Source: Eutreptiella sp. 'Long Island Sound 2002' (taxonomy: Eukaryota > Euglenozoa > Euglenophyceae > Eutreptiales > Eutreptiaceae). Taken from it: DNA of 64,000 bases. Below are positions 33,892 through 45,801 of this stretch, one piece after another. The first letter of the stretch is position 1. The number at the start of each line of letters is the position of its first letter. The stretch spans positions 184,064,897-184,128,896 of the forward strand of contig OZ038379.1 of assembly GCA_964036045.1 (NCBI GenBank), written 5' to 3'. Position numbers and translations under genes: made by a program. The notes beneath the pieces were generated by a model, which made no database searches, was not told the origin of the DNA, and saw only the letters and a list, made by a program, of their open reading frames with translations.

Positions 33892-35390
33892 AGCTCAACG
33901 GATTAAACCGGACTTGGGGTTCGGCGAACTTATCGGCTCGGCAGACTTTCGGCCGGCCGATCAGCCGGCCGAAAGTCCGGTTTAATCCGTCACCCCCACC
34001 TTTTTTCGGCCGAAAAAACGGCCAAAAGTCCGGTTTAATCTGTCACCCCCCCTTGTACTAATACCCCCATATACTAATAAGCCCCCCCCCGCATACTAAC
34101 AACAAGACTCTTGCGGTGGCCATAGACCGCCTTTTGTGTGTTCAGCCTTGTGTGCACCGCCTTGTGTGTACACCGCGTTCCGTGTGTACCGCCTTGCCTG
34201 TGGCCCCTTCAATAACATGACTCCTGCGGTGGCCACGGACGCCTTTTGTGTGTTCCGTCTTGTGTGTGCACCGCCTTGTGTGTACACTGCGTTCCGTGTG
34301 TACCGCCTTGCCTGTGGCCCCTTCAATAACATGACTCCTGCGGTGGCCACAGACCGCCTTGTGTGTGCACCGCCTTGTGTATGAACCGCCTTTTGTGTGT
34401 ACCGCCTTGAACGTGGCCCCTTAAATAACATGACTCCTTCGGTGGCCACAGACCGCCTTGTGTGTGCACCGCCTTGTGTGTGCACCGCCTTCTATGTGTG
34501 CCGCCTTGCCTGTGGCCCCTTAAATAACATGACTCCTGCAGTGGCCACAGACCGCCTTTTGTGTGTTCCGCCTTGTGTGTGCACCGCCTTGTGTGTGCAC
34601 CGCCTTATGTGTGTACCGCCTTGCCCGTGGCCCCTTCAATAACATGACTCCTGCGGTGGCCACAAACTGCCTTTTGTGTGTTCCGCCTTGTGTGTGCACC
34701 GCGTTCTATGTGTACCGCCTTGCATGTGGCCCCTTAAATAACTCCTGTGGTGGCCATAGACCGCCTTTTGTGTGTTCCGCCTTGTGTGTGCACCGCCTCG
34801 TGTGTGCACCGCCTTATATGTGTACCGCCTTGAACGTGGCCCCTGAAATAACATTACTCCTGCGGTGGCCACAGACTGCCTTTTGTGTGTTCCGCCTTGT
34901 GTGTGCACCGCCTTGTGTGTGCACCGCCTTCTATGTGTACCGCCTTGCATGCGGCCCCTTAAATAACATGACTCCTGCAGTGGCCATAGACCGCCTTTTG
35001 TGTGTTCCGCCTTGTGTGTGCACCGCCTTGTGTGTGCACCGCCTTATGTGTGTACCGCCTTGCCCGTGGCCCCTTCAATAACATGACTCTTGCGGTGGCC
35101 ACAAACTGCCTTTTGTGTGTTCCGCCTTGTGTGTGCACCGCCTTCTGTGTGTACCGCCTTGCATGTGGCCCCTGAAATAACATGACTCCTGCGGTGGCCA
35201 CAGACTGTCTTTTGTGTGTTCCGCCTTGTCCGTGGCCCCTTAAATAACATGACTCTTGCGGTGGGGGGGGTATGACAAAAGGGGGGGGTGACGGATTAAA
35301 CCGGACTTTCGGTCCGAAGGTCCGCCAAGCCAATAAGTCCGCCGAGCCGATAGGTCCGCCGAACCCAAGTCCACTTAAATCCGGCGGGCC
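33892..35390. mobile_element. Foldback (MULE-like) element with 9-bp target duplication
   Basis: AGAAGGGGG flanks both sides (33883-33891 and 35391-35399). The terminal inverted repeats are ~110-130 bp: the left arm starts near CGGATTAAACCGGACTT, and the reverse complement of the right arm reads CGGATTTAAGTGGACTTGGG. Both continue with GGTTCGGCG, CTATCGGCTCGGC and AAGTCCGGTTTAATCCGTCACCCCC. The left arm also contains its own palindrome, ACTTTCGGCCGGC/GCCGGCCGAAAGT. The interior is a minisatellite rather than a gene. A 9-bp duplication and long inverted repeats fit Mutator-like elements. With no transposase, the superfamily is inference. Confidence 0.75.
34105..35265. repeat. Minisatellite core of the foldback element (16-bp subunits, ~98/114-bp units)
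   Basis: About eleven units, each several CCGCCTTGTGTGTGCA-like 16-mers followed by GTGGCCCCTTAAATAACATG and ACTCCTGCGGTGGCCAC. Spacing between successive AATAACATGAC motifs is ~98 or ~114 bp, differing by one 16-mer. Both strands are open over long stretches only because the subunits lack stops. The unit ends are the same as the array ends, so the array fills the space between the inverted repeats. Confidence 0.85.
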
Positions 35391-35524
35391 AGAAGGGGGG
35401 GCAAGGACAAAAAGTATATTTTGGGCGATTTTGTTTTGCGGATGTTATTTTTGCGAAGGGTATGCAGCTTGTTTCTGGAGGTCTGGGCCCATTTTGGGCC
35501 GTCAGATCAGGTGTGGTGTGGGGA

Positions 35525-35695
35525 TTCACACGTGTTGCATTCCGCACTCTGCACACTGTACAGCAAATTGTACACACGTTGCACACTGCGCGGTGTGAGT
35601 GCAAATTGTGCAGTGATTACAGTGTGCGATGTTCGGAGTAGGTATTGTGAGGTGCGCGGGGTGCACAGTGTGCAGTGTACGGTGCGCAGACCTCC
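35525..35695. repeat. TGCAC-rich tract
   Basis: Repeats of GCACACTG, TGCAC and GTGTGCAGTG, similar to 3740-3990. Confidence 0.5.
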
Positions 35696-36179
35696 CTGGC
35701 CCAACATCTTGGTTCCCTAATCGGAGCTGATCCGTGTAGGCCCTCTTCCTAATTCTTGCAGCCGATACGGGTTGCCGGAACCCAGATTTTGGGGGGTTGA
35801 CACGGGCCAGGGCGGTTCATATCGCCCGGGGCATTCCACACGCCGGCCTTGGTTGTCCGCCTGTGGGCCACCCTGGACCCCGCCCACTCAGGCCCACACG
35901 TGACGGGCACTGCGCACTTGGGTAGTGCTCCTCCAATCCGCATCTGGGCGTCTGTCCCTGGGGCTGTTGCCATCGTTCCCCGGACTGTTGAGTATTGGGG
36001 GGGATCGGTGGGTATCATACAAATACTATTTCTGTGCGGAAATAATTTATTCCTGGCACCAGGTGTTGTTTTACCGTAAAACATAAAACTCAAATGGGCT
36101 GGCAATTGCAAACCTTCACAAACGGCTAAGCATGGGCAAAAGCATCCCCATAACGACATTCTAACGTGGGGCACTGCCA

Positions 36180-36545
36180 TAGGGCCAGTGCACAGGGGGA
36201 CGCGCGTAGAGTCGGCAGTATGCAACGTGCCCAGCGGCAGGTTGCACTTTGCATGGCGCACCTCGTGTACTTTGCAGAGTGCATAGTGTGCAGTGCGCCC
36301 AGGGCGTAGATGTGTCTGGAGGTGCTGCCTTGCGCTCTGTGCAGTCTGTGCAGTGTAGCAGTGCACACTATGCACAGTGCAATCTACACAGTGCTGAGTG
36401 TGCTGTGTGCAGATACGCAGTGTGCACAGTGTAGCGTGCCAGGTCTCAAATTGCAGCATGCACTGCACTGTGTGCACAATGGACAGCGTACAGAAAGCAG
36501 AATGCATGCTGTCCCCTCTGCACTCTGCACACTATGAACGCTGCG
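36180..36545. repeat. TGCAC/GTGCAG-rich tract
   Basis: Dense GTGCAGTG, CAGTGTGCA and TGCACTG units grading into a GCAGCAGC-rich stretch to ~36650. Same family of simple sequence as 3740-3990 and 37715-37940. Confidence 0.5.
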
Positions 36546-37714
36546 GCAGCCACGTGCAGTGGCACGGAGCAGTGGCAGCCCAAAGCGGCGGCACAGCGCA
36601 GGGGCCAACAGCAGCAACACAGTGCAACAGTACAGCAGCAGCTTTGAACTTCAGTACAGTGCTACTGTAACGGAGTGTAACAGCACAGCGTAGCCCAGCG
36701 AAACATGGTAAGCGCAGCACAGTGCATCAGCCAAAAGCAGCAGCGGAGTGGAGTAGCAATGGCTTGTGGCAGCAAAGTGCATTGGTCACCTGCAAAGACA
36801 GCCGAAAGCGCAGTGCAGCGGCGCCCAAGGCTGGTGCAGCAACAGCGGATTACGGTTTTGGTGGCGCAACCAGGAGCCTCCATGCCCAAGAGGCCAGTTG
36901 GGCCCTCAAACTGTGGGACGCTGTACTTCATGCGTCAGGCATGATCTACGGGATTTGGCTGGAATCCGAACCAACGGATTTTCTCCTCTCGCGCGCACCC
37001 GTAGCAAGCAAGCAAGCCAAACGCAACGGTGACAGCAAGATAGCAAACCAGAATTTGTTGGTCTGTTCTTCAGATTCGCCCCATGTGCTGACATATGAAA
37101 CCGAATGCCATAAAGTTGAGTGGAAATCCCAGCGGTGATATTGCGGTACAGGTGTGGGGAATTGGGGGGTTAGATCCCAGAAATTGGGCAAAAAAACGGC
37201 AATTTGGGCTGTCTGGGTATTAAGACGTTTGTGGTGAGGCCATCCAAACAACCATGGCAAAACACTCTGCACTACCCTTTGGCACTCTTTCCATCCAACA
37301 TGCATCCTTGTGATCGTGTTTTGGACGCCACAAAGCAGTCAAACCGGCCCTTCGTTGTGGCATGTATTGCCTTGAGGAACCTCAAGGTAGTGAATGATGA
37401 TGCATAGGAGCGTCGGAAGGATGGTTGCACACTCAATGGCCTCCTGGCTCAGTGCAGCTTCATGTATTGAATTATGCCAGGGTAGGCTTGCAAATGGTCT
37501 CCAGGGGTCAGGGGTCGAAATTGATTTTCCAACAGAGATCGAGGACCACTCGGAATTGTAGCAATGGTGTTCTTGGGACGGGATTGCCAGAGTGGGCTTC
37601 CTTTTTTCCTCCAAGTCGGAAGAGGTCTCAAAAAAACCACGGTCCCACCCAAAATGGGTTCACAATGGGTGAATCCAAGTGGACAGAGTATTTCAGAGTA
37701 CTGCCACTGTGAGC
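36546..37714. other. Unassigned; one coherent minus-strand ORF
   Basis: The minus-strand ORF 37339-37614 encodes a normal-looking, hydrophobic C-terminal stretch (ATILPTLLCIIIHYLEVPQ), and 36946-37305 has a second. They could be exons of an unrecognised gene 3' of the methyltransferase. No domain or splice pair established. Confidence 0.25.
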
Positions 37715-37940
37715 TTTGAGCTACGTTGTGTGTACCGAGCGTACTGCACACCACACACCCTGCACACTGCGCACCATGCACGCTACTCGCTGCACAACAA
37801 TGACCACTGCACTCTGGCATGTCATACACTCTATACATTGCACAGTGCGCAATCTGCACACTGCTTTGTGTGCGGGGAACCAGGGCCACCGCAGTGCGCA
37901 AGGCAGCGGATGCTGCACTGCAGTTGAGCTTCCACTGGAC
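37715..37940. repeat. TGCAC-rich tract
   Basis: Repeats such as CACACCCTGCACACTGCGC, TTGCACAGTGCGC and CAGTGCGCAAGG. It is related in style to the tracts at 3740, 35525 and 36180, and lies ~400 bp beyond the methyltransferase stop. Confidence 0.45.
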
Positions 37941-38355
37941 ACCTGACAACCATTGTAGTGAGCAATCACATTGCCCTGGTAGCTGCTCCTCAACTGCACT
38001 GCTGCTCTTGACGCTGGGCTGTTTGTAGCTGTTGCAGTGCTGTGCTGCTGACTGTGCTGCCACTCTTGGCTTACGCTGGCGCTGTGGTCTGTGTGCACTG
38101 CACAATGCTAGTGCACCGTGCGCGGCACATGGCTGCCTGGGTCCAGGCCCAGCCAGTCTGGGTGTGCCCCGGGACTGCCGATCACATGTCCTGCACTGCT
38201 ATGCATACCCATCACCCCCACACTGCGATGCAGCCCACAATACCCGATATGCCCGCAGTGCCATGCAGGCCCCATTCCTACCAACATTGCCACCCTGCTT
38301 CACAGCACCCAGCATGCGGCACACACTAATGTACGCAACCCCCTCATAGCCGCAG

Positions 38356-41300
38356 TCACCGACCTGCAGTGGAGCCACGCCGCTGTATCAATGCAATATA
38401 CTCGCGCGCATGCCGCAGCTTTGGAGCTTTCGCCTTCCACTCAGGTACTGTGTCCCAGGTCTCCATCTGCACCACATCGCACTGCTCACCATACATCTCC
38501 TGCAGCACGTGCTCAGGAATGCTGTGCGGCGGCGGAGGCATGTGCTCCTGGTCGTACTCAATCGCGTCCAGGAGGTAGCGACAGCCAGGCGCCATGAGCG
38601 CGAGCATGAGGTCTGCGTAGCGCCGCCGATCCGTAGGATTAATGGCCACAAGGCTGCCTCTGCGGACGTGCAGCCACGCAGAGGGTGGAAAGCGGACAAG
38701 CACACGGACAGGCAGACGTGCAGTGCAGAACGCAGCCCTAATTCGAGACAGTTTGGTGTTTTGTGCCTTCGCGCTGGGTGCAGTGCTTCGTTTTGTGCCT
38801 CAGGGCCCAGGGACTGGGCGCACCATTTTTGGTGAATGTGGATTTCATAAGACGTGTTTAGGGCACAAAATTCATCCCTGGCGCCTAAGCGGCGTACCGG
38901 TGATGGCTGCACTACCTGCCCCAAATGGCAGAAAAAGGTCCATCTTACGGACCACTCACCCGCAGCAGCGCTCCAAAGCAACTGGACCTTCTGCGGTACC
39001 ATCGTCGCACGCCAATATGCAGTGCATCCTCCCGCTGAAGGGATACCGCGGGGGGAGGGCGGGGTACGGCTGATAAACTTGCGAGGTATCGGGAAACCCA
39101 CCACCACTTGACACACTGGATGACGAGGGGGTGATTCATCCAAAGCAAAATTCCAAGAAATTGCCATTACCAGCCAGGAAACCCCGGGCCGAACACTTTT
39201 TTCCCTTGTTACTCGAGACTTGCGCTGTATCCCTGCACCTGCGGCCCCCAGAGGTCGATACTGCCGATACAGAAGCCACGCAGGTGTCCTCTGAAGCAGG
39301 GGTGTCCTGTTTACCAATGGGTGCTGTGGCCCCACCTCAACAGCGACGATGACCGAAGAGTGTAGCATATGTCCCCCATTCTCTGCTTCATTGGCAGTGG
39401 GCATGTCCTGCACCTGTATCTGTGTTTTGTGATGCATGATAAATCGGGCTGCGCAGTGCAGCACTAAAGCAGACATGGCTCGGTTAGCATTTGTACTGGA
39501 TGGGCACGCAAATACAATGACTGCAGATAACAAACACATTGACTACATCGGGCTTTTGATGTCCATTAGCAGCCTTCTGCCTTCTGCCTTCTGGGGAATC
39601 CAATGGAGGATGCTGCTCACCTGCCATCCCCCTGCCGCCCAAGTGAACCTACCATGTGGGTTGAATCGCAGCCGGTATCTCCACTGCAGCCACTGTCGGG
39701 GGTCGGCCATCTGCCTGCCCACTGAACACATGTGCAGATACCGCCTCGGGTGGTGGTGGTGGTGGTCTGTGGGCATGTCCGCACCATATACATCCAGACT
39801 ATACGCAAATGCACAGTTGTAAACAGAGCGCACAAATGCACTCAGACCCCAACTACGCGCACCCAATCCCCAACCCTCAACCCTCGACCCTTGCTCACTA
39901 CTATCCCATCACAAACCAAGGCAAGAGGACAGAACCTGTCCCAAATGGCATCAAACTGCCCGTGAATGTGTTCATTGAAATCGTACAAATCGCAGCAGTA
40001 CAGTGCACACATGCCGTCGTTGCTCTGGTACAATACGCCTTTACCTTCCAATCCGGCCACAGGCTGTTTGCTGAAGGGGATGTTGTTGTCGGCGAAGAAC
40101 TCTTCGACACCCATTTGCACTGCCTCTACACCAACGACCTGAGGTTTGATGACTCGCAAAGCAGGACGAGCTATCTCCCAATCTCGGCCTCCCTCCTTCC
40201 GCAGCTTGCGTTCCATTCCTTCCCGCTGCAGCTAGGGGCCCACATTCACTGCTTGCCACCGATGCTTGCGCCACTGCGATCAGCAGGCCATAGATACCAC
40301 CCGCATACCAAATACAGGACTGCTACTGTCAAGGAGCACAGACTTCGAGAAACTACATTTGACACTACCGATGCCACCGATACCATTACTAATACCATGA
40401 TAAGTGGTCGCCATAGAATGCTTGCTAGTGCTGGTGCTGGTGCTCGTGCCAGTGATAGTGTTGTTGCTAGTGCTAATGGTAATGGTTGTGTTGATGGTGT
40501 TGTCAGTGGTAGCGTCCTCGGAATTGCTGGTGTCACTCGTAATGTTCGCAAACGTCGTTGCTGGAATTGGCAGTAGTGGTACTGGTACTGGTGGTTGCTG
40601 TCATTTTCAGTTGACGTTTGCCCGTTTTTCTTGTCGGCGGCAGGTCAAACGATCATCGCAGAATTCTGCCATGCCACATGAGGGACCCTTGTATCCTAAT
40701 TGTTGGTGGAGCTCATTTCATTGAATCCAATTTCAGTGGCAGTGGTGATGCAATTGTCAACGTTGCCACACACTATTGACACCATCCATTCCCCACGACC
40801 GCACACAAATGATCGCTGCCCACTGATCCCCACCCAACAACTGCACACCCCATGACGGGGGAAACCACATCCCACATCCCGGCACCATAAATACTGCCAT
40901 TTGCAGGAGGCGCAGGCACCACGACAACCGATACCAAACACAACGTTGGCAATTGCCATATCGATGATCCATAGGATGTTGCACGGACTAACAACAACTA
41001 CCTTTCTTTTGCCCCAAAGTGATATATGCGGTTTGGTAGGAGGCTAGTTTGGTGATTGCTCTCTTATTTTGGTATTGGCTCATGGTCGTTGCACCAAGTG
41101 TCCCCATGGTCGTAACCCCAAAGCCGCACCGTTGCAATACCACAAACCTTGTGCCCCAACTCCATCAAATACTTCAAGTCGACAGATTTTCCGCACAATG
41201 GCACAAAAATCTTCAATGCAGACGCGCCGTTGGTCAAATGATGCAAATTCTTGCACAGCCCGGGGTTGGGCTCAGCCAGGTGGAAGCCAATACGCCGCTT

Positions 41301-42817
41301 CTCCCACCTGAGAAGAAAGCACGCCAGACCAATCACAATGGAGCGGACACTTTCAGCCTCAACAACCCCAAAATGCTCTAACAACTTCGCGGTGAGCAAG
41401 CGCCGGCATAGGGGAGACCAGGCATGTTAACACAGTTGTGTTCCGGGCACCTTGAAATTACCCCCTCTCCCCTTGTGTTAGTGTTAATACAAGGCATGAC
41501 CCGAGGGTGAACCCCCCCCCCCAACACGGCCAACATGGTCACCATGGTTCTTGAGCAAAATGAACACGTCGTCGTGCCCTACCTGTCTATTTTGGGGGTT
41601 GTGTTGCGTTATGTCGTGTTGTGTTGTGTTGTGCTTTGCTTTGCGTTGTGTTGTGGTTGTGTTGCGTTGCGTTGTGTTGTGTGTGGTAGGGTACAAAACA
41701 TATTGGCAACACGACACGACACAACACAACACAACACAACACCACACAACACAACATAACACAACACAACACAACACACCACAACACACCACACCACACC
41801 ACACCACAACACAACACCACACAACATCAAAGACCATCAAGAGTTGAAATACCATGTGGATTCAAATGTGCATGTTCGAAAGATGTTGTGAATTGCATGA
41901 CATATGTTCAAAATGACAACACAAGGCAAGGTAAGGCACTCAAGCTGGCAAAAGTGTAGGGTCACACGGACCAACCAAACCTCCAACTCCACACTCAAGC
42001 AACGGTACGAACAAATAGTTTCATGCTTTGGCTTTTTGCCACAAGACTACGAACTCCTCGCACTTCCCGCAAATCTCGGATTGACTAGCTGTGACGAAGT
42101 CCCGAATTGATGGATGTTGATCCCCTTGCAAAGCCATGCCAATCATTTTGTGGGGGTAGGTGTTCATGGTCCATCGGTCTCCATCGTCTTGGTGGCACCA
42201 ATCTAGCTATGTGGTAGAAGGTTTCCTGTTCCTTTACTGGCCAAGCCATTGGTGGAGCAACCATGCTGCTACGCACCTGCCCCACTCCCTTCCACATAAT
42301 TGCGCATAGCCGGTAGCCGGCAGGCTAGTCAAAAACCCGACACACGAGAGCAAAGACGGGGCAAAATCTCGAACAAATCTTTTCTTACACCGATGCAAAT
42401 AGAAAAAACATTGATGGCTTGTACTTCGGCTCAATGATGTTGCGCATCTTCTTGGATCGGGGGGATACAACGGTGTACAATTTCAAGGGTGATTAAATCC
42501 ATCCAAAAAGGGTACGACCTCATAAGGGAAAGAGAAGGTGGGGGAGGGGCTAGCACCGTGATACTTGGGGTTCGACAAGCCACGTGACGTGTGCCATGGT
42601 ATCCTGCAAAACCCCCACAAGGTGGATCTAACTTGTGCTACGGAGCTATGCAGTCTTGGGCCCCTTATTTAGCACGGAGCCCCACTTGAACGACACGCAC
42701 AAACCTTGTGGCCCAATGCTGCACCGTCAAGTACTCATCCTCGATATTGCCATACTTGTCGATGTACTTGCCGGGCGGTACCACCGCCCCGTCTGATTGC
42801 TTGGATTCGGCGCTCAT
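38356..42817 (-). CDS. Thiopurine S-methyltransferase family protein (four exons)
   Basis: Exons: 42817-42705, 41307-41148, 40138-39936 and 38659-38356. Every junction keeps frame: ACAAG|GTTTGTG to TTCTCAG|G, CACAAG|GTTTGTG to CCTCAG|GTC, GACAG|GTTCTG to CCGCAG|A. The product is 259 residues (family usually ~220-250). Family features are in order: HWATRWEKRRIGFH across exons 1-2; the S-adenosylmethionine motif FVPLCGKSVDLKYL (~71-84); GHK|VVGVE across exons 2-3; FDAIWDRGSLVAI across exons 3-4; the late IEYDQ strand and WDTVPEWK. Predicted soluble cytosolic enzyme moving a methyl group from S-adenosylmethionine to a sulfur (or selenium) nucleophile. The natural substrate is unknown for this family. 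ATG 42817 is the first in-frame start consistent with family length. The introns are 1.0-1.4 kb and repeat-rich. Confidence 0.85.
41600..41830. repeat. Giant near-palindrome: TGTTG tract facing ACAAC tract
   Basis: About 95 bp of degenerate GTTGTGTTGCG units (41600-41695), ~12 bp of spacer, then ~120 bp of ACAACACAACACC units. The arms are complementary and would form a long hairpin in DNA or pre-mRNA. It lies in intron 1 of the methyltransferase gene. Confidence 0.8.
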
Positions 42818-43049
42818 ATCGACACACTTTAGTGCATTTGCGTATCTATCACAAGTTGCGCAGTGGGCAACGATAATGCACGCTAATAAGTAATGATGGG
42901 AAGCATGCCGTGTGCTTGGGAAATGCCATTGTTTGTTGTTCATCCCTTTCCTTTTCGAGCCCCATTTCATCCCTTCGCACAATACCCCCCCGACAGTAGA
43001 GTCGGTTGGGTCTCTTAATGTTCCCTAGGGGTGTGATATTTCTATTACA
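42818..43049. other. Upstream of the methyltransferase, nothing recognised
   Basis: The reading frame stays open ~55 codons upstream of the chosen ATG, but the peptide does not resemble the family. No promoter element is clear. Confidence 0.3.
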
Positions 43050-43240
43050 TAATCGTTCCTCACTAACGACCATCATCCTTAAAATCACGGCCCTCCCAAG
43101 GGCTCCCAAGGGCCATGATTTCAGGACAACAATTGTTAGTGAGGCACGAAGACCTCAAATCTCGCCCTTCTGACTAACAATTTTAGGTCATCGCACCTCA
43201 CTCACAGTTATCGTCCCGAAATCACGGCCCTTAGGAGCGA
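43050..43240. repeat. Short foldback repeat, three related arms
   Basis: CGTTCCTCACTAACGACC...TCACGGCCCT (43050-43090) is the inverted complement of AGGGCCATGATTTCAGGACA...TTAGTGAGGCACG (43107-43147). A third, direct copy (CACCTCACTCACAGTTATCG...AATCACGGCCCTT) is at 43193-43232. Likely a small MITE-type foldback. Confidence 0.6.
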
Positions 43241-43249
43241 AGCGAACCG

Positions 43250-43930
43250 GAACAATTATGCATCCAAGTGAATGGAATCCAACCAATCTTGATTGTCGGA
43301 TTGAATCTCACATGCTTGCACGCACATCACACTTGGGTTTGGTGAATCAATGTGGTTGGATTAAATGGGTGGGAGGTGTTGGACTTGGCTTCGGTGGAAT
43401 TCATCCAACACTTGCATTTAGTTCAATTCAATTTGATCATTGGGTTTGGGATATCAAGAAGAAGTATCAAGGCGACTTGTGAGTGGCCGGCCACAAGCTG
43501 CGAGTGCGGACATGATGGATGCTCCCATGCTAGTGACCTTGTGACGGGAACTAAGATAACGAACTAGTTCAATAAACATCTTTTGGACCCACGGTGGATG
43601 TCCTCCAGTGTGCCAGTCAGCCATTCAGCCCTACGGTAATGTCCAAAATAGAAGTCCCGACGGTTAAGGAGGAATCAACTCTATTGAACGCCAAGCTGCT
43701 CATGATATTGCTTGTGCAAGCTTCAAAGACCTACATACAACTTGGTAGGGCAAGCCTACGGTAACCTGAGCCCGCGGCAAAGGTTTCCATGGCGCTTTTG
43801 CTAGAAGTCTGCCACTACGTGTGTTGAGTGAACTTAGCGGTGGTCGAGAATACTAGAAGAATAGAATTTAGTTGAACTTCAAAGGACAAGATCGGTCCTT
43901 AACAGGTGACCGGGTCTAGTTTGGGAGACC
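43250..43930. other. Unassigned, lower-GC sequence
   Basis: No exon recognised. It lies 3' of the decayed gag (minus strand). No protease or polymerase motif was found in it. Confidence 0.3.
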
Positions 43931-43939
43931 TTCTTCTTC

Positions 43940-44250
43940 TTCGGGCACTCCCAAGGGAAATGTTTGGCGCTGCCCCAAAGCCAACATTCGTATTTTGGGG
44001 TGTCTCTACCATAGTTCCGACTACCGCCTTTTCCACCACCAGGGCCAGAGGACTTCTACTTTGGAGATCCCTCGGGGCCTGAGCGCTTTTGCCCCTTCTT
44101 TTTCTTCAACTCCGGGCAAGTACTTCTTGTGTGTGTGCCCCAACCGCAATTTTTGCAATGTTTGTTGCTCGGCATGCTTCCGACAATCTCGGTGTGCTTG
44201 TTGTTTCTTGATGTGAACGATGCGGGTGTCCGCTCTTTCGGCTTTTCCGA
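43940..44250 (-). pseudogene. Decayed retrotransposon gag, two zinc knuckles
   Basis: On the minus strand, 44157-44116 encodes a good CCHC knuckle (CKNCGWGTHTRSTC), followed by a Lys-rich linker. In the same frame 57 codons on, 43986-43945 encodes a second one whose second Cys is Trp (CWLWGSAKHFPWEC). A TAG stop interrupts the linker near 44057. The frame is open upstream to ~44235, then decays. Two knuckles and a basic linker are typical of LTR-retrotransposon Gag (RNA binding). No LTRs, protease, integrase or reverse transcriptase were recognised nearby, so this is a fragment. Confidence 0.55.
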
Positions 44251-44299
44251 TGGCCGATGAGACTTCTTGGCTAAAATGAGCTTCGGTGCACGTCAAATG

Positions 44300-45801
44300 A
44301 CAAATTCACGGAATGGCACTGATCAGAAAATATCCATTCAGGCTACAAACACACAAAGGATTTGAGCGCATCTTTCTGGGTATCGTATTGCATATTCATT
44401 GCAGTTTGCAAGTCACCATTGGCTTTGTGTAACGCATATGTCTCACTCCATGAACAACAAAGCGCAATCATGTATCGCCATCAGCTGAAGAGCGTAGCAA
44501 ACACCATGTTTTTCAACCAACTAGAGGTCTTTGCACCTTCACTTTGTTCTCCCTATGGTTTGCGCGTATATTACATCAGGTTGGGAGGAGCGCTGCTTGC
44601 CGCCTCATAGGTCGAAAAGCAAAATATCTTCCAAAAGTGTGTACAATGAGAAATTTCACATCGTGGTGGTCGGGAGGGGGTTATGATTGTAAAATCTTAG
44701 CATTATCAGCAAGGCTCAAGGGTCTTGGCGAAATTGAGGTACGGCTGCGCTGCTATGGTGCGACGAATTTAGTCCCTCCTAAAATGCTTTTTACGGGCGC
44801 TATGCACGCGTTGTGCATAAAGTTTGTACAGGACCGTACCGAAGCTGCATGGTAGTGCCTAGTACCACAAAGAATGAGCCTTGTTATGCATTTGTATGAG
44901 TTGTTTGCATGCTTTGCCCTCATTTCTAGTGTATTGGTGTGTGTCGTTTTGCATCCTTTCCTATAGGGTTGTGGTATCTATCAGGAATTTGGATTTGGAT
45001 TGGCCCGTTTCCAGTTGGGGATATGGACCAGCACGTAAGGTGAGCACACCTGTTGGCGTCGCATGCTTGACACGATGACCGTGGGCCGAGTGCAACTCCC
45101 CAACGGTCCTATCTATGTGCGGAGGACTTAGATGAGACTATGCAAGCTATTTGTGAATCGTTGATGAGGCTCTTAACCCTGTACCTTTGTGCATCGGTCA
45201 ATATGCTCAAAAAGGTCATGGTAAAAAAATCGTAGCAGCACACTTGGCTCTTGTCCATGTGCATGCGCGACAGTTCTCGCGATCGCCTCAAAATGCCTCA
45301 GCACAGTACTAGAAAAATAAAGTCAAACCAGAATATCAATGGTTTCCCAAAGGATTTATGAAATACTATTACTTTTATTCATCCAGATGCATCCTTATTT
45401 ACTACTTTTCAATGGATCCGATTTTTCTTTACTTTATATGACACGTACACGCACAAAGACCCGGGCACAACGAAGCATGGTCATCTGATTGCTGAAACGA
45501 TGTGCCGAAGAGTGCTAAGTGAAAGTAACCGAGACCTTTGTCTGCTTGCCCCCCAGCGTGGTAGGGTGTTCATGTGGAAACATTCAACAATCTGATCTGG
45601 GAGATGAGAGTCCTCCTCACCCTCCTCACACTCACTTTATGAGCTCGACTCGAGGCATGGTTGTGCTCCCATGGGCAATTGGCCATTGGGCATGCCCTGC
45701 CCAACTAGCAAGCGTGTACTGTATCATGCATGAGCACGAGTTTTACAGACGCCCCACCCACATCCAAATAGCGACTAATCTCTGCCTTCTTCAACCCCTC
45801 T
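44300..45801. other. Unassigned, AT-richer sequence
   Basis: No supported gene. The minus strand 44300-44530 has short coherent peptide stretches that may be more of the decayed gag N-terminus, broken by stops. Confidence 0.3.

Noticed and set aside
34136..35250. Tandem Cys/Ala-rich ORFs (CAPPCVYTAF-type)
   Set aside because: Products of the 16-bp minisatellite subunits inside the foldback element, open on both strands.
41535..41855. Cys/Val-rich and Thr/His/Asn-rich ORFs on both strands
   Set aside because: Generated by the TGTTG/ACAAC tracts in an intron.
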